Origin: Alitabrizicola rongguiensis
Lineage (GTDB): Bacteria; Pseudomonadota; Alphaproteobacteria; Rhodobacterales; Rhodobacteraceae
NCBI RefSeq assembly: GCF_021491355.1
Contig: NZ_JAKENF010000003.1
Coordinates: forward strand, 865,117 to 929,116
Direction: 5' to 3'
DNA length: 64,000 nt
Below, piece after piece: positions 25,663 to 34,581 of the stretch. Below the pieces are notes generated by a model. That model searched no databases, was not told the origin of the DNA, and was given only the letters and a program-made list of their open reading frames with translations. The position numbers and the translations under genes were made by a program. Each line of letters starts with the position of its first letter. Position 1 is the stretch's first letter.

Positions 25663-26601
25663 CTATTTGCCGGAGATGGCGTCGGCGATCACCAGCACGT
25701 TCTTGGCCATGCGCTCGCTGGCCGCATCGATCATCTTGCCGTCGAGGCTCGCCGCACCCTTGCCCTGGGCCTCGGCCGTGCGCAGTTCCTCGATGATGCG
25801 CCGCGCCTTGGTCACCTCGGCGTCGGTGGGTGAGAAGACCTCGTTGGCGAGCGTCACCTGAGACGGATGGATCGCCCATTTCCCCTCGCAACCCAAGGCG
25901 GCGGCCCGCCGGGCGCCGGCCTTGTAGCCCTCGGGGTCCGAGAAGTCGCCGAAGGGACCGTCGATCGGGCGCAAGCCATAGGCGCGGCAGGCGGTAACCA
26001 TGCGGGCGATGGCGGCGTGCCACTGATCGCCGGGGTAGTCGGGATTGAGACCGCCGATGTTGACCGTGCGCGCCCGCATCGAGGCGGCGAAATCGGCCAC
26101 GCCGAAATGCAGCGCCTCCAGCCGTCCACCGAACTGGGCGATGGCCTCGACATTCGCCATCCCGAGAGCGGTCTCGATCAACGCCTCAAGACCGACACGG
26201 GTGGTGAAGCCCTTCGCCATCTCGATCTGGTTCACCATGGCCTCGACCATGTACAGATCGCCCGGCACACCGACCTTTGGCACGAGAAGCGTGTGCACCC
26301 GGTTGCCGGCCTGCTCCATTACATCCACCACGTCGCGGTACATGTAGTGGGTGTCGAGCCCGTTGATGCGCACCGAGACGGTCTTGCCCTTGGCCGCCCA
26401 GTCGATGTCGTTCAGGGCCTGGATCGCGTTCTTGCGGGCCTGCTCCTTTTCCGGCGGGGCGACGGCATCCTCCAGATCGAGAAAGACGTAATCGGCCGGA
26501 CCGTTGGCGGCCTTCTCGATCATCGTCACGTTGCTGGCCGGAACGGCAAGTTCCGAACGCTGCAGGCGCTGTTTCCTGAGTGGGTGAAGGGTGTGGCTCA
26601 T
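25663..26601 (-). CDS. mcl1: L-malyl-CoA/beta-methylmalyl-CoA lyase
   Basis: A 312-residue CitE-like lyase that splits malyl-CoA into glyoxylate and acetyl-CoA. It has the metal/substrate loop DYVFLDLEDAVAPPEK near residue 33, the KTVSVRINGLDTHYMYRDVV strand, LLVPKVGVPGDLYMVEAMVN, and EALIETALGMANVEAIAQ. These are the HpcH/HpaI-aldolase marks of the Mcl subgroup rather than citrate lyase beta, which is shorter. It is the second gene of sgaA-mcl-mtkA-mtkB, four bases after sgaA, and 108 bases before mtkA. Confidence 0.88.
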   Translation of the reverse strand: MSHTLHPLRKQRLQRSELAVPASNVTMIEKAANGPADYVFLDLEDAVAPPEKEQARKNAIQALNDIDWAAKGKTVSVRINGLDTHYMYRDVVDVMEQAGNRVHTLLVPKVGVPGDLYMVEAMVNQIEMAKGFTTRVGLEALIETALGMANVEAIAQFGGRLEALHFGVADFAASMRARTVNIGGLNPDYPGDQWHAAIARMVTACRAYGLRPIDGPFGDFSDPEGYKAGARRAAALGCEGKWAIHPSQVTLANEVFSPTDAEVTKARRIIEELRTAEAQGKGAASLDGKMIDAASERMAKNVLVIADAISGK

Positions 26602-26605
26602 CGTC

Positions 26606-27805
26606 TTACTCCGCCGCCAGTGCGAACGCCGGAGCGTCCTGTTCGTAGACCTCCTGCGCCGCAGCGACGCCCGCGCCGAGCGGCACCTTGGCCCCAGCCG
26701 CGCGCAGCGACAGTTCCGCCACGGCGAGCGCGGTCAGGCACATGCCCTCGTTCAGGTCGCCCAGATGGCCGATGCGGAAGACCTTGCCCGCAAGTTGCGC
26801 GAGGCCCGAGCCGAAAGAGGTGTTGTAACGGGTAAGACCGATGCGGATCACCTCGCGCGCATCAAAGCCCTGCGGCGTCTTGATCGCGGTGACGGTGTTC
26901 GATGCGAGCGAGGAATGTTCGGCGCAGGTGTCCAGACCCCAGGCGGCGACACCGGCACGGACACCGGCGGCCAGGCGGGCATGGCGATCAAAGACATTGT
27001 CCAGGCCCTCCCTGCTGATGCGGTTCAGCGCCTCGCGCAGGCCATGCAGAACCGGGGTCGGCGGGGTGTGCGGGAAATAGCCCGTCTCGGTCTGGGCCAA
27101 GTAATCCTCAAACCTGAGGAAGCTGCGGCGCATGCCGTTCGACCGCGAAGCTGCCATGGCCTTTTCGCTGATGCCCAGGATGCCCAGACCCGCAGGCGAC
27201 ATGAGCCCCTTCTGGCTGCCGGTGACAGCCAGATCGACGCCCCAGTCATCCATGAGGAAAGGGATCGAGCCGATGGACGAGACGCCGTCGACGAACAGCA
27301 TTGCCTCGTGGAAGCAGGCATCGAGCGCCTGGCGCACGCCCGCCACGCTGGACGTGACACCGGTCGCCGTCTCGTTGTGAGTAACGAAGACGGCCTTGAT
27401 CTTGCCCTCGCGATCGGCACCGAGACGGCGCGCAAACTCCGTAACCGGGGCGCCTGCGCCCCAGGGGAGGTCGATGACTTCGACGTCAAGACCTAGGTCC
27501 ATCGCCATCTTGACCCACAGGGTCGAGAACTGCCCGTGCCGCGCCATCAACACACGGTCGCCCGGCGAAAGCGTGTTGACGATGGCGGCCTCCCAGGCTG
27601 AAGTTCCCGAGCCGGGAAACAGCATTACCTTGCCCTTGGTCGTCCCGAAGATCGGCTTGAGGTCCGCCAGGATCGAAAGAACGAAGGCGCCGAATTCGGG
27701 GCCGCGCTGGTCCTGCTGAGGAACGTTCATGGCCATGCGAACGGTGTCGGGCACGTTCGTTGGCCCGGGTATGTAGAGGTGGTTCAGGCCGGGACGGAAG
27801 GTCAT
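26606..27805 (-). CDS. sgaA: Serine-glyoxylate aminotransferase
   Basis: A 399-residue PLP enzyme of fold type I that converts serine plus glyoxylate to hydroxypyruvate plus glycine. It begins MTFRPGLNHLYIPGPTNVPD, has FPGSGTSAWEAAIVNTLSPG, and carries the PLP lysine in LAVTGSQKGLMSPAGLG. The start at 27805 gives the family N-terminus; an in-frame ATG at 27898 would add 31 residues and overlap the operator region. It is the first gene of the operon, divergent to the XRE/DUF2083 regulator. It fits the serine cycle of C1 assimilation. Confidence 0.92.
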   Translation of the reverse strand: MTFRPGLNHLYIPGPTNVPDTVRMAMNVPQQDQRGPEFGAFVLSILADLKPIFGTTKGKVMLFPGSGTSAWEAAIVNTLSPGDRVLMARHGQFSTLWVKMAMDLGLDVEVIDLPWGAGAPVTEFARRLGADREGKIKAVFVTHNETATGVTSSVAGVRQALDACFHEAMLFVDGVSSIGSIPFLMDDWGVDLAVTGSQKGLMSPAGLGILGISEKAMAASRSNGMRRSFLRFEDYLAQTETGYFPHTPPTPVLHGLREALNRISREGLDNVFDRHARLAAGVRAGVAAWGLDTCAEHSSLASNTVTAIKTPQGFDAREVIRIGLTRYNTSFGSGLAQLAGKVFRIGHLGDLNEGMCLTALAVAELSLRAAGAKVPLGAGVAAAQEVYEQDAPAFALAAE

Positions 27806-27899
27806 GGAGTATCCTCTGGCAGCAATCGGTCGAGGATCACGATGCGGTCTGCCCGGATTTTCGGCAAATGAAGTCGGGTTCTGCTGTGAATGCAGCAAT

Positions 27900-27921
27900 T
27901 TACAAAATGCAAAATTTGTAA
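27900..27921. promoter_or_regulatory. Palindromic operator between sgaA and its divergent regulator
   Basis: TTACAAA, eight bases and TTTGTAA form a perfect 7-bp dyad in the 155-base divergent spacer. A second related half-site TTGTAAA follows at 27924-27930. The style (TTTGCAAA-like pairs) resembles sites bound by PccR/RamB-type regulators in Rhodobacter, whose homologue is encoded immediately beside it. Binding is inferred. Confidence 0.55.
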
Positions 27922-27960
27922 TATTGTAAAGTCAACATCATCGGACTTGTGTGCAGCAGT

Positions 27961-29355
27961 ATGCAAAAGACCTTCATCGGCCCCCAGTTGCGCCGCCTGC
28001 GGCAAGAGCGCGGTGAGACCCAAGGCGCCATGGCTCGCACGCTCGGCATCTCAGCTTCCTACGTCAACCTTCTGGAAAATAACGAGAGATCGGTCTCGGT
28101 CCATGTGCTCTTGCGCCTCATGGAGGAGTATGGCGTCGACTGGCGTGATCTGGCTGACGATCAGGCGGGCTCGACACTGGCCGATCTGCGCGCTTGCCTG
28201 CAGGATCCCATCTTTGCGGGCAGCCGTCCGGACCTGCCCCAGTTACGCGCGGCACTCGTCCATGCGCCCGACCTCGCCGCCGCCTTGCTGCGGCTGCATC
28301 GCGCCTATGGCTCGGCCATCGACCGGCTGTCAGCCCTGTCTCAGGGTACGCCCGACCCGGCCGGCAGCCCCGAGGCCTCCGTCCACATGATCTTCCGGCG
28401 CAACCGCAACCATTTCCGCGAACTGGAGCTGGCGTCGGAAGGCTTCTGGCACGGCGACCGGCCCGACCGCGACGACATGTATGCAAGCCTCAAGGCGCGG
28501 CTGCGCGACCAGTTGGGCGTAACGGTGCGGCTGGCACGGGTGGAGGACATGCCGGGCGCTCTGCGGACCTATGACGAGGCGCGCAGGGAGATCCTTCTGT
28601 CCGAGGCACTCGACCATCCCAACCGCAGCTTCCAGCTGGTGCACATGTGCGCGCTGCTGGAGTGGCGGGGGCTGCTCGACAGCCTGATCGATCGGGCGGG
28701 CCTGACCGATCCCTCGGCGGTCAGCCGGCTGCGGGTGGAACTGGCCAACTACTTTGCCGCGGCGGTGCTGATGCCCTACGACGCCTTCCTCGCCGAGGCG
28801 CGGGCGACGAAATACGATTTCGACCTGATGGCGACGCGATTTGGCGTCAGTTTCGAGCAGGCCTGCCACCGCGCCACGACCCTGCAGCGCGAGGGGGTGC
28901 AGGGCGTCCCCTTCTTCTTCCTGCGGATCGACAAGGGCGGCAACGTGACCAAGCGCTTCAACGCCACCGAGTTTCCCCTGGCCGAATATGGAGGCGCCTG
29001 CCCCCGGCTGGATGTGCATACCTCATTCCGCACACCTGGGCGGATCGTACCCCAGTTCGTGGAAATGCCCGACGGAAGCCGCTTCTTCGTGGTCTCGCGC
29101 ACGGTCGACAGGCCGACCTGGTTCCGCCACGCCCAAGACAACCGCCTGGCGGTGGCCATGGGCTGCGCCATCGAACATGCCGCCCAGATCGGCTATGCTG
29201 AGGGCCTGTCGGTAACGACGGCGCAAATGACGCCGATCGGCATCAACTGCCGCATCTGCCCGCGGACCGGGTGCGACCAGCGCGCGCATCAGGCGGTGAT
29301 CGACACGCGGCCGGTCGATGTGCGGCGGCGGGGGACCACGCGGTTCGACGGCTAG
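27961..29355 (+). CDS. XRE/DUF2083 short-chain acyl-type regulator (PccR/RamB family)
   Basis: A 464-residue regulator. The XRE helix-turn-helix occupies residues ~8-62 (QLRRLRQERGETQGAMARTL and ISASYVNLLENNERSVSV). The middle has the HEXXH-less ImmA/IrrE-like segment (LSEALDHPNRSFQLVHMCAL), and the end is the DUF2083 domain with Cys pairs in GINCRICPRTGCDQRAH. Relatives respond to acyl-CoA metabolites (propionyl-, acetyl-CoA). Placement opposite the serine-cycle operon suggests it senses acyl-CoA or glyoxylate status. The start at 27961 is preferred; an ATG/GTG four codons upstream is in frame. Confidence 0.85.
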   Translation: MQKTFIGPQLRRLRQERGETQGAMARTLGISASYVNLLENNERSVSVHVLLRLMEEYGVDWRDLADDQAGSTLADLRACLQDPIFAGSRPDLPQLRAALVHAPDLAAALLRLHRAYGSAIDRLSALSQGTPDPAGSPEASVHMIFRRNRNHFRELELASEGFWHGDRPDRDDMYASLKARLRDQLGVTVRLARVEDMPGALRTYDEARREILLSEALDHPNRSFQLVHMCALLEWRGLLDSLIDRAGLTDPSAVSRLRVELANYFAAAVLMPYDAFLAEARATKYDFDLMATRFGVSFEQACHRATTLQREGVQGVPFFFLRIDKGGNVTKRFNATEFPLAEYGGACPRLDVHTSFRTPGRIVPQFVEMPDGSRFFVVSRTVDRPTWFRHAQDNRLAVAMGCAIEHAAQIGYAEGLSVTTAQMTPIGINCRICPRTGCDQRAHQAVIDTRPVDVRRRGTTRFDG

Positions 29356-29496
29356 GCTCGGAGCCCACTGGCTGTATGCCCGCTGGCCTGGCGGCGACGA
29401 TCCAAGGCCCGCATCCGGGGCGGCGTGGCTCTGCAGCAGTGCTGCCTGTTTCGCGCGATCCGTCGGCACTGCGACCCAAAGCGGATACGACTTCGC

Positions 29497-29535
29497 CTAT
29501 TTTGCTCAATGTTGCAGTGCAGAAAGACAAAATAG
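29497..29535. promoter_or_regulatory. Inverted repeat upstream of the AraC gene
   Basis: CTATTTTG (29497-29504) and CAAAATAG (29528-29535) form a perfect 8-bp inverted repeat separated by 23 bases in an otherwise GC-rich spacer. It lies ~130 bases before the AraC gene and may be a regulator site. The 306-base gap 29356-29661 shows no gene. Confidence 0.4.
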
Positions 29536-29661
29536 TATCAGTCCGGACCGCGCACTGTGGTAGCGCGGGGGGATTCCATGCGCCATTGTGTCCTCCTGGG
29601 TTGGCGGGGAGGCTGGCCAGACGCTGCGTAGAAAAGCGGCGGCGCTTGAGGGGAGGATGTC

Positions 29662-30540
29662 ATGAAGCCGGACCTAGAGGTTGTCCAGATCGGCCGTGGC
29701 CAGTCCTTTACGGCCTGGGAACATGGGTATCCGTTCCACACGGTCCGTTGGCATTTTCATCCGGAACTCGAGATCCATTATGTCGCGGCCACCTCGGGCC
29801 ACTACTACATCGGCGATTTCATTGGCGAATTCGCCCCCGGTAACCTGGTGCTCACGGGGCCCAACCTCCCGCACAACTGGATCAGCGATCTCGGCGACCG
29901 TTCGTCTGTGCCGCTGCGCAGCCGTGTCGTGCAGTTCCCCGAGGACCTTCTGCTGCGCATTGCCGAGCTGTTCCCTGACACGCGGGGCTTTTCGACGCTC
30001 TTCGAGATCAGCCGCCGCGGGGCACTGTTCTCGGAGGCTTGCTCCCGCGACAGCGCGCCGCTTCTGGCCGAGATCGTCCAGGCCAAGGGGCCGCGCCGGG
30101 CTAGCCTGTTTCTGCAGATCCTCGCAAACCTCGCGGCAGATGCCGAGGTGCAGACCCTTGCCTCGGACACCTACCTACCCGACCCGTCCGGCTTCATGAC
30201 CGCAGGGGTGAACAAGGCGTTGAGCTTCATTAACGCCAACTTGACCGAGGATTTCAGCGAGGAGGACTTGGCAGCGACCGCCGAGATGACACCTTCGGCC
30301 TTCTCGCGCAGTTTCCGCAAACATACCGGCATGGGAGTCGTGGAGTATGTGAACCGCCACCGCATCAACCTGGCCTGCCAGTTGCTGATGAACGAGCCCG
30401 AGAAGCCGGTCACCGACATCTGTTTCGCCGTGGGGTTCAACAACCTGTCCAACTTCAATCGGCAGTTCCTGCGCCGCAAGGGAATGTCGCCCAGCAGGTT
30501 CCGCACGCTCCTGGAGGATAACAGGCCCGTCGCGGCCTGA
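29662..30540 (+). CDS. AraC-family regulator of the pentitol operon
   Basis: A 292-residue regulator with an N-terminal cupin sensor (FHTVRWHFHPELEIHYVAAT near residue 25, PGNLVLTGPNLPHNW near 60) and a C-terminal double HTH. HTH 1 spans VNKALSFINANLTEDFSEED; HTH 2 includes VTDICFAVGFNNLSNFNRQF, the family signature. It stands just ahead of the transporter and catabolic genes on the same strand, so it most likely activates them when the sugar alcohol is present. GGGGAGGATGTC precedes the start. Confidence 0.92.
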   Translation: MKPDLEVVQIGRGQSFTAWEHGYPFHTVRWHFHPELEIHYVAATSGHYYIGDFIGEFAPGNLVLTGPNLPHNWISDLGDRSSVPLRSRVVQFPEDLLLRIAELFPDTRGFSTLFEISRRGALFSEACSRDSAPLLAEIVQAKGPRRASLFLQILANLAADAEVQTLASDTYLPDPSGFMTAGVNKALSFINANLTEDFSEEDLAATAEMTPSAFSRSFRKHTGMGVVEYVNRHRINLACQLLMNEPEKPVTDICFAVGFNNLSNFNRQFLRRKGMSPSRFRTLLEDNRPVAA

Positions 30541-30703
30541 CGTATCGCCAACATCCGAACCGAATTGACCGCGCCTTCGGTCCCGGGGCGCTGCACGGTC
30601 AAGTCTTGCCACGTGGCAGGGCGCAGGGGCCATCAGACCAAGGAACGACCCGGTCCGCCTTCGGACGGACGGAACTGACCGGAAAACTTTAGGGAGAGAA
30701 ACG

Positions 30704-31753
30704 ATGAAAAAGACTTCTGCAAGCCTCTTTGCGCTCTTCGCCGCGCAACTGATGGGCGCAAGCGCAGCGCTGGCCGCCGATGGTGCGACCGTTGCATTCC
30801 TGATGCCCGACCAGGCTTCGACCCGGTACGAACAGCACGACTATCCCGGCTTCAAGGCCGAGATGGAGAAGCTGTGCCCGACCTGCACGGTGATCTACCA
30901 GAACGCCAATGCCGATGCGGCCACCCAGCAGCAGCAGTTCAACTCGGTCCTGACCCAGGGCGCCAAGGTGATCGTGCTCGACCCAGTAGACTCGACGGCT
31001 GCCGCTTCACTGGTGGCCCAGGCCCAGGCGCAGGGTGTGAAGGTCATCGCCTATGACCGCCCGATCCCGGACAAGGCCCCCGATTTCTACGTCTCCTTCG
31101 ACAACAAGGGGATCGGCTTTGCCATCGCCAAGTCGCTGGTCGAGCACCTCAAGGCAACCGGCGTGCCGGAGGGCGCGGGGGTGCTGGAAATCAACGGCTC
31201 GCCCACCGATGCGGCAGCTGGCCTGATCCGTGACGGTATCCACGAGGCGCTCAAGGATTCGGGTTATGTCACTCTCGCCGAATTCGACACGCCGGACTGG
31301 GCGCCCCCCAAGGCGCAGGAATGGGCCGCAGGCCAGATCACGCGCTTTGGCGCTGACATCAAGGGCGTTGTGGCGGCGAATGACGGTACCGGCGGCGGCG
31401 CGATCGCTGCCTTCAAGGCAGCGGGCGTGAACCCCGTTCCGCCGGTGACTGGCAACGACGCGACCCAGGCTGCGCTGCAGCTCATCATTGCGGGCGACCA
31501 ATACAACACGATCTCCAAGCCTTCGGAAATCGTGGCGGCAGCCGCGGCCCAGGCGGCTGTGATGTTCCTCGACGGCAAGACCCCAGAGGCCACCACGACG
31601 CTGTACAATGCGCCCTCGCAGCTCTTCGTGCCGGCGGTGGTGACGGCCGAGAACATCAAGGCCGAAATCTTCGACAAAGGCATCGAAAAGCCGGAGAATA
31701 TCTGCACCGGCGAATATGTCGAAGGCTGCAAGAAGCTGGGCATCATTCAGTAA
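30704..31753 (+). CDS. Sugar/pentitol ABC transporter, substrate-binding protein
   Basis: A 349-residue periplasmic protein of the XylF/RbsB cluster. A Sec signal peptide (MKKTSASLFALFAAQLMGAS, cleaved after ALA) is followed by VAFLMPDQASTRYEQHDYPG, then NSVLTQGAKVIVLDPVDSTA and KVIAYDRPIPDKAPDFYVSF, all landmarks of the periplasmic-binding fold. TTTAGGGAGAGAAACG precedes the ATG. It would catch the sugar alcohol for import. A rho-independent hairpin immediately after the gene suggests it is made in excess over the ATPase and permease. Confidence 0.92.
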   Translation: MKKTSASLFALFAAQLMGASAALAADGATVAFLMPDQASTRYEQHDYPGFKAEMEKLCPTCTVIYQNANADAATQQQQFNSVLTQGAKVIVLDPVDSTAAASLVAQAQAQGVKVIAYDRPIPDKAPDFYVSFDNKGIGFAIAKSLVEHLKATGVPEGAGVLEINGSPTDAAAGLIRDGIHEALKDSGYVTLAEFDTPDWAPPKAQEWAAGQITRFGADIKGVVAANDGTGGGAIAAFKAAGVNPVPPVTGNDATQAALQLIIAGDQYNTISKPSEIVAAAAAQAAVMFLDGKTPEATTTLYNAPSQLFVPAVVTAENIKAEIFDKGIEKPENICTGEYVEGCKKLGIIQ

Positions 31754-31777
31754 CCAAGGGCTCAGATACAGCAGACC

Positions 31778-31806
31778 GGCTGGCGCCACGGCGCCGGCCT
31801 TTTCTT
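31778..31806 (+). terminator. Attenuating terminator between binding protein and ATPase
   Basis: GGCTGGC, loop, GCCGGCC form a stem extended inwards by three further pairs (GCC/GGC), followed by TTTTCTT. Placed 25 bases after the binding-protein stop and 13 before the ATPase start, it would let the binding protein be made in excess, a common design in ABC import operons. Confidence 0.65.
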
Positions 31807-31818
31807 GGGGGAGAGGCG

Positions 31819-32586
31819 ATGGCGGACCCAATTCTTAGCCTGCGCGGCGTGTCGAAAAACTTCGGTGCCGTGGCCGCGCTGACCGATATCGAACTGGACA
31901 TTCATCCGGGCGAGGTTGTGGCCCTGGTTGGCGACAACGGCGCGGGGAAATCAACGCTCGTCAAGGTGCTGGCCGGTGTCCATGCACCGAGTGCCGGCGT
32001 GATCCGCTTCGGCGGGCGCGGGGTGACGCTCGACACGCCTGCAGCCGCAATGAAGCTGGGTATCGCCACCGTCTATCAGGACCTCGCGCTGTGCGAGAAT
32101 CTGGACGTCGTCGCCAACCTGTTCCTCGGCCACGAGATTTCCCCCTATGCTCTCGACGAAGTCGCGATGGAGGTCCGCGCCTGGACCCTGCTGCAGGAAC
32201 TTGCCGCACGCATCCCTTCCGTGCGGGAACCCATCGCCTCGCTCTCGGGCGGACAGCGCCAGACCGTGGCAATCGCGCGCTCGCTGCTGCTCGATCCCAA
32301 GATCATCATGCTCGACGAACCCACCGCCGCACTCGGGGTCGCGCAGACCGCCGAAGTCCTGAACCTTATCGAGAGGGTGCGGGACCGGGGGCTGGGGGTC
32401 ATCATGATCAGCCACAACATGGAAGACGTGCGCGCCGTGGCCGACCGGATCGTCGTGCTGCGCCTGGGGCGCAACAACGGAGTCTTCGACCGCAGCGCCA
32501 GCCATCACGAGCTGGTCGCCGCGATCACCGGCGCAAGCGAAAATGCCGTGACGCGAAGAATGGAACGCAAGGAGGTGCAGGCATGA
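31819..32586 (+). CDS. Sugar ABC transporter ATP-binding protein (single domain)
   Basis: A 255-residue ATPase with Walker A GDNGAGKST (residues ~36-44), signature LSGGQRQTVAIARSLLLDP and Walker B IIMLDEPTAALG, then switch His in ISHNME. Unlike RbsA/XylG it has one rather than two ATPase domains, so it would act as a homodimer, as in the FrcA/single-domain branch. It overlaps the permease by four bases (ATGA). GGGGGAGAGGCG precedes the start. Confidence 0.92.
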   Translation: MADPILSLRGVSKNFGAVAALTDIELDIHPGEVVALVGDNGAGKSTLVKVLAGVHAPSAGVIRFGGRGVTLDTPAAAMKLGIATVYQDLALCENLDVVANLFLGHEISPYALDEVAMEVRAWTLLQELAARIPSVREPIASLSGGQRQTVAIARSLLLDPKIIMLDEPTAALGVAQTAEVLNLIERVRDRGLGVIMISHNMEDVRAVADRIVVLRLGRNNGVFDRSASHHELVAAITGASENAVTRRMERKEVQA

Positions 32587-33842
32587 CCGGCCCAGTCGAA
32601 ACCGGACCTGCACCGAAAGGACCGATGGACCGCGCCGATGCCCGGCTGCGGGCCGACACCGGATTTGCCGGGGCGCTCAAAGGCTTCTCCGACCGGGTGA
32701 AGTCAGGCGACCTAGGGATGCTGCCCGTGGCAGTGGGCCTCGTCGTCATCTCGGTCGTGTTCACCTCGCTGAACCCGATCTTCCTGGTTCCGAACAACCT
32801 CGTGAACCTGCTCTTCGATTGCGCGACGGTCGGGATCATCTCCCTCGGGATCGTCTGCGTGCTGCTGGTGGGCGAGATCGACCTGTCGGTCGGCTCGATC
32901 AGTGGTTTCGCTTCGGCACTGGTTGGCGTCCTTTGGGTCCAGCAGGGCTGGCCGGTGCTGCTGGCCATTGCCGCCGCCGTTGCCATGGGGGCAGCCGTGG
33001 GTTGGGTTTATGCCCAGCTCTACAACCGCCTCGGGATGCCGAGCTTCGTATCGACGCTAGCGGGCCTTCTCGCGCTGCTCGGGATGCAGCTTTACATCCT
33101 CGGGGCCAGCGGATCGATCAACCTGCCCTATGAAAGCGCGCTGGTGAAGTTCGGCCAGATCCTGGTCATGCCAGCCTGGCTGTCGCATGCGCTGGCCCTC
33201 GTGCCGGGCGTGGTGATGCTGATCGTCGGGCAGCGCCGGCGCAGGCAGCGGCTCGCGGCGAACCTTTCTGCGCCGGGTCTGGGCGGTCTGATGCTCAAGG
33301 CCGGGCTTCTGACGCTCGCACTCGAGGTCGCAGTCGGCTATCTGAATCTCGGTCGTGGCGTGCCCTACATGTTCGGCCTGTTCGTCCTTCTGGTCGTCCT
33401 GCTGAACTACGCCCTGACCCGTACGAAATGGGGCCGGTCGGTCATGGCCGTGGGCGGCAACCGCGAGGCGGCACGGCGGGCGGGCATCAACGTGCGACGC
33501 ATCTACACCAGCGCCTTCATGCTCTGCGCCTCGCTCGCGGCCCTGGGTGGGACCCTTGCCGCCGCCCGCCTTGCCTCCTCCAGCCAGCAGGCCGGCACGG
33601 GGGATGTGAACCTCAACGCCATCGCGGCCGCGGTGATCGGCGGCACCAGCCTGTTCGGCGGGCGGGGCTCGGCCTGGTCGGCCCTTCTGGGGATTATCGT
33701 CATCCAGGCGATTTCCTCCGGCCTGACCCTGCTGAACCTGTCCTCGTCGCTACGGTACATGATCACCGGGGGAGTTCTGGCGATTGCGGTCATCGTGGAC
33801 AGTCTGGCCCGGCGCTCGCGCATTTCGCATGGCCGCGCCTGA
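32583..33842 (+). CDS. Sugar ABC transporter permease
   Basis: A 419-residue RbsC/XylH-type permease, longer than RbsC. It has the core IISLGIVCVLLVGEIDLSVG (residues ~95-115), MPSFVSTLAGLLALLGMQLY, and NLNAIAAAVIGGTSLFGGRG near 345, the last being the family signature. The N-terminal 40 residues are a hydrophilic lead. A central basic stretch QRRRRQRL at ~220 splits the helices, as in XylH. It starts inside the ATPase stop (ATGA) and ends 15 bases before the dehydrogenase. Confidence 0.92.
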   Translation: MTGPVETGPAPKGPMDRADARLRADTGFAGALKGFSDRVKSGDLGMLPVAVGLVVISVVFTSLNPIFLVPNNLVNLLFDCATVGIISLGIVCVLLVGEIDLSVGSISGFASALVGVLWVQQGWPVLLAIAAAVAMGAAVGWVYAQLYNRLGMPSFVSTLAGLLALLGMQLYILGASGSINLPYESALVKFGQILVMPAWLSHALALVPGVVMLIVGQRRRRQRLAANLSAPGLGGLMLKAGLLTLALEVAVGYLNLGRGVPYMFGLFVLLVVLLNYALTRTKWGRSVMAVGGNREAARRAGINVRRIYTSAFMLCASLAALGGTLAAARLASSSQQAGTGDVNLNAIAAAVIGGTSLFGGRGSAWSALLGIIVIQAISSGLTLLNLSSSLRYMITGGVLAIAVIVDSLARRSRISHGRA

Positions 33843-33857
33843 AGAAAGAGGAAAACC

Positions 33858-34580
33858 ATGAAACTGAAGGGAAAAGTTGCGGCTGTCACCGGGGCAGCCT
33901 CTGGGATCGGGCTGGCCTGTGCCAAGGCGATGCTCGAGGCCGGCGCCCGGGTGGTGATGGTGGACCGCGCGGCCGACAATCTGAAGACGATCTGCGCCGG
34001 GCTCGGTCCGGATGCCATCCCGCTGGTGGTGGACCTCCTGGACCCGGCGAGCGTTGACGGCATGATGCCCGCAATCCTTGAACGCACCGGCCAGCTCGAC
34101 ATCTTCCATGCCAATGCCGGAGCCTATGTCGGCGGCGAGATCTGGTCGGGCGATCCCGCGCAATGGGACCGGATGCTGAACCTTAACATCAACGCGGCCT
34201 TCCGGTCGGTCCATGCGGTCCTTCCCCACATGATCGAGCGCAAGACGGGCGACATCGTGATGACCTCGTCCATCGCCGGTGTCGTACCCGTGGTGTGGGA
34301 ACCGATATACACCGCCTCGAAATTCGCCGTTCAGGCCTTTGTCCACACGATCCGCCGGCAACTTGCGCCGAAGGGTCTGCGGGTTGGCGCGGTGCTTCCG
34401 GGTCCGGTGGTGACGGCGCTTCTCGACGACTGGCCGAAGGCGAAGATGGACGAGGCACTGGCCAATGGCAGCCTGATGCAGCCCGAGGAAGTGGCCGAGG
34501 CCGTGATGTTCATGCTGACCCGCCGCCCGGGCGTGGTGGTGCGAGATCTGGTCATCCTGCCCAACTCGGTGGACCTTTGA
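33858..34580 (+). CDS. SDR dehydrogenase, probable ribitol 2-dehydrogenase
   Basis: A 240-residue classical short-chain dehydrogenase: TGAASGIG at 11-18 (NAD binding), NAG at 86-88, catalytic S138, Y151 and K155. The C-terminal residues match ribitol/sorbitol dehydrogenases ([20 protein letters not shown]). With an FGGY D-ribulokinase-like gene next to it, oxidation of ribitol to D-ribulose is the likely reaction; D-arabinitol or xylitol are alternatives. AAAGAGGAAAACC precedes the start. Confidence 0.8.
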   Translation: MKLKGKVAAVTGAASGIGLACAKAMLEAGARVVMVDRAADNLKTICAGLGPDAIPLVVDLLDPASVDGMMPAILERTGQLDIFHANAGAYVGGEIWSGDPAQWDRMLNLNINAAFRSVHAVLPHMIERKTGDIVMTSSIAGVVPVVWEPIYTASKFAVQAFVHTIRRQLAPKGLRVGAVLPGPVVTALLDDWPKAKMDEALANGSLMQPEEVAEAVMFMLTRRPGVVVRDLVILPNSVDL

Positions 34581-34581
34581 C

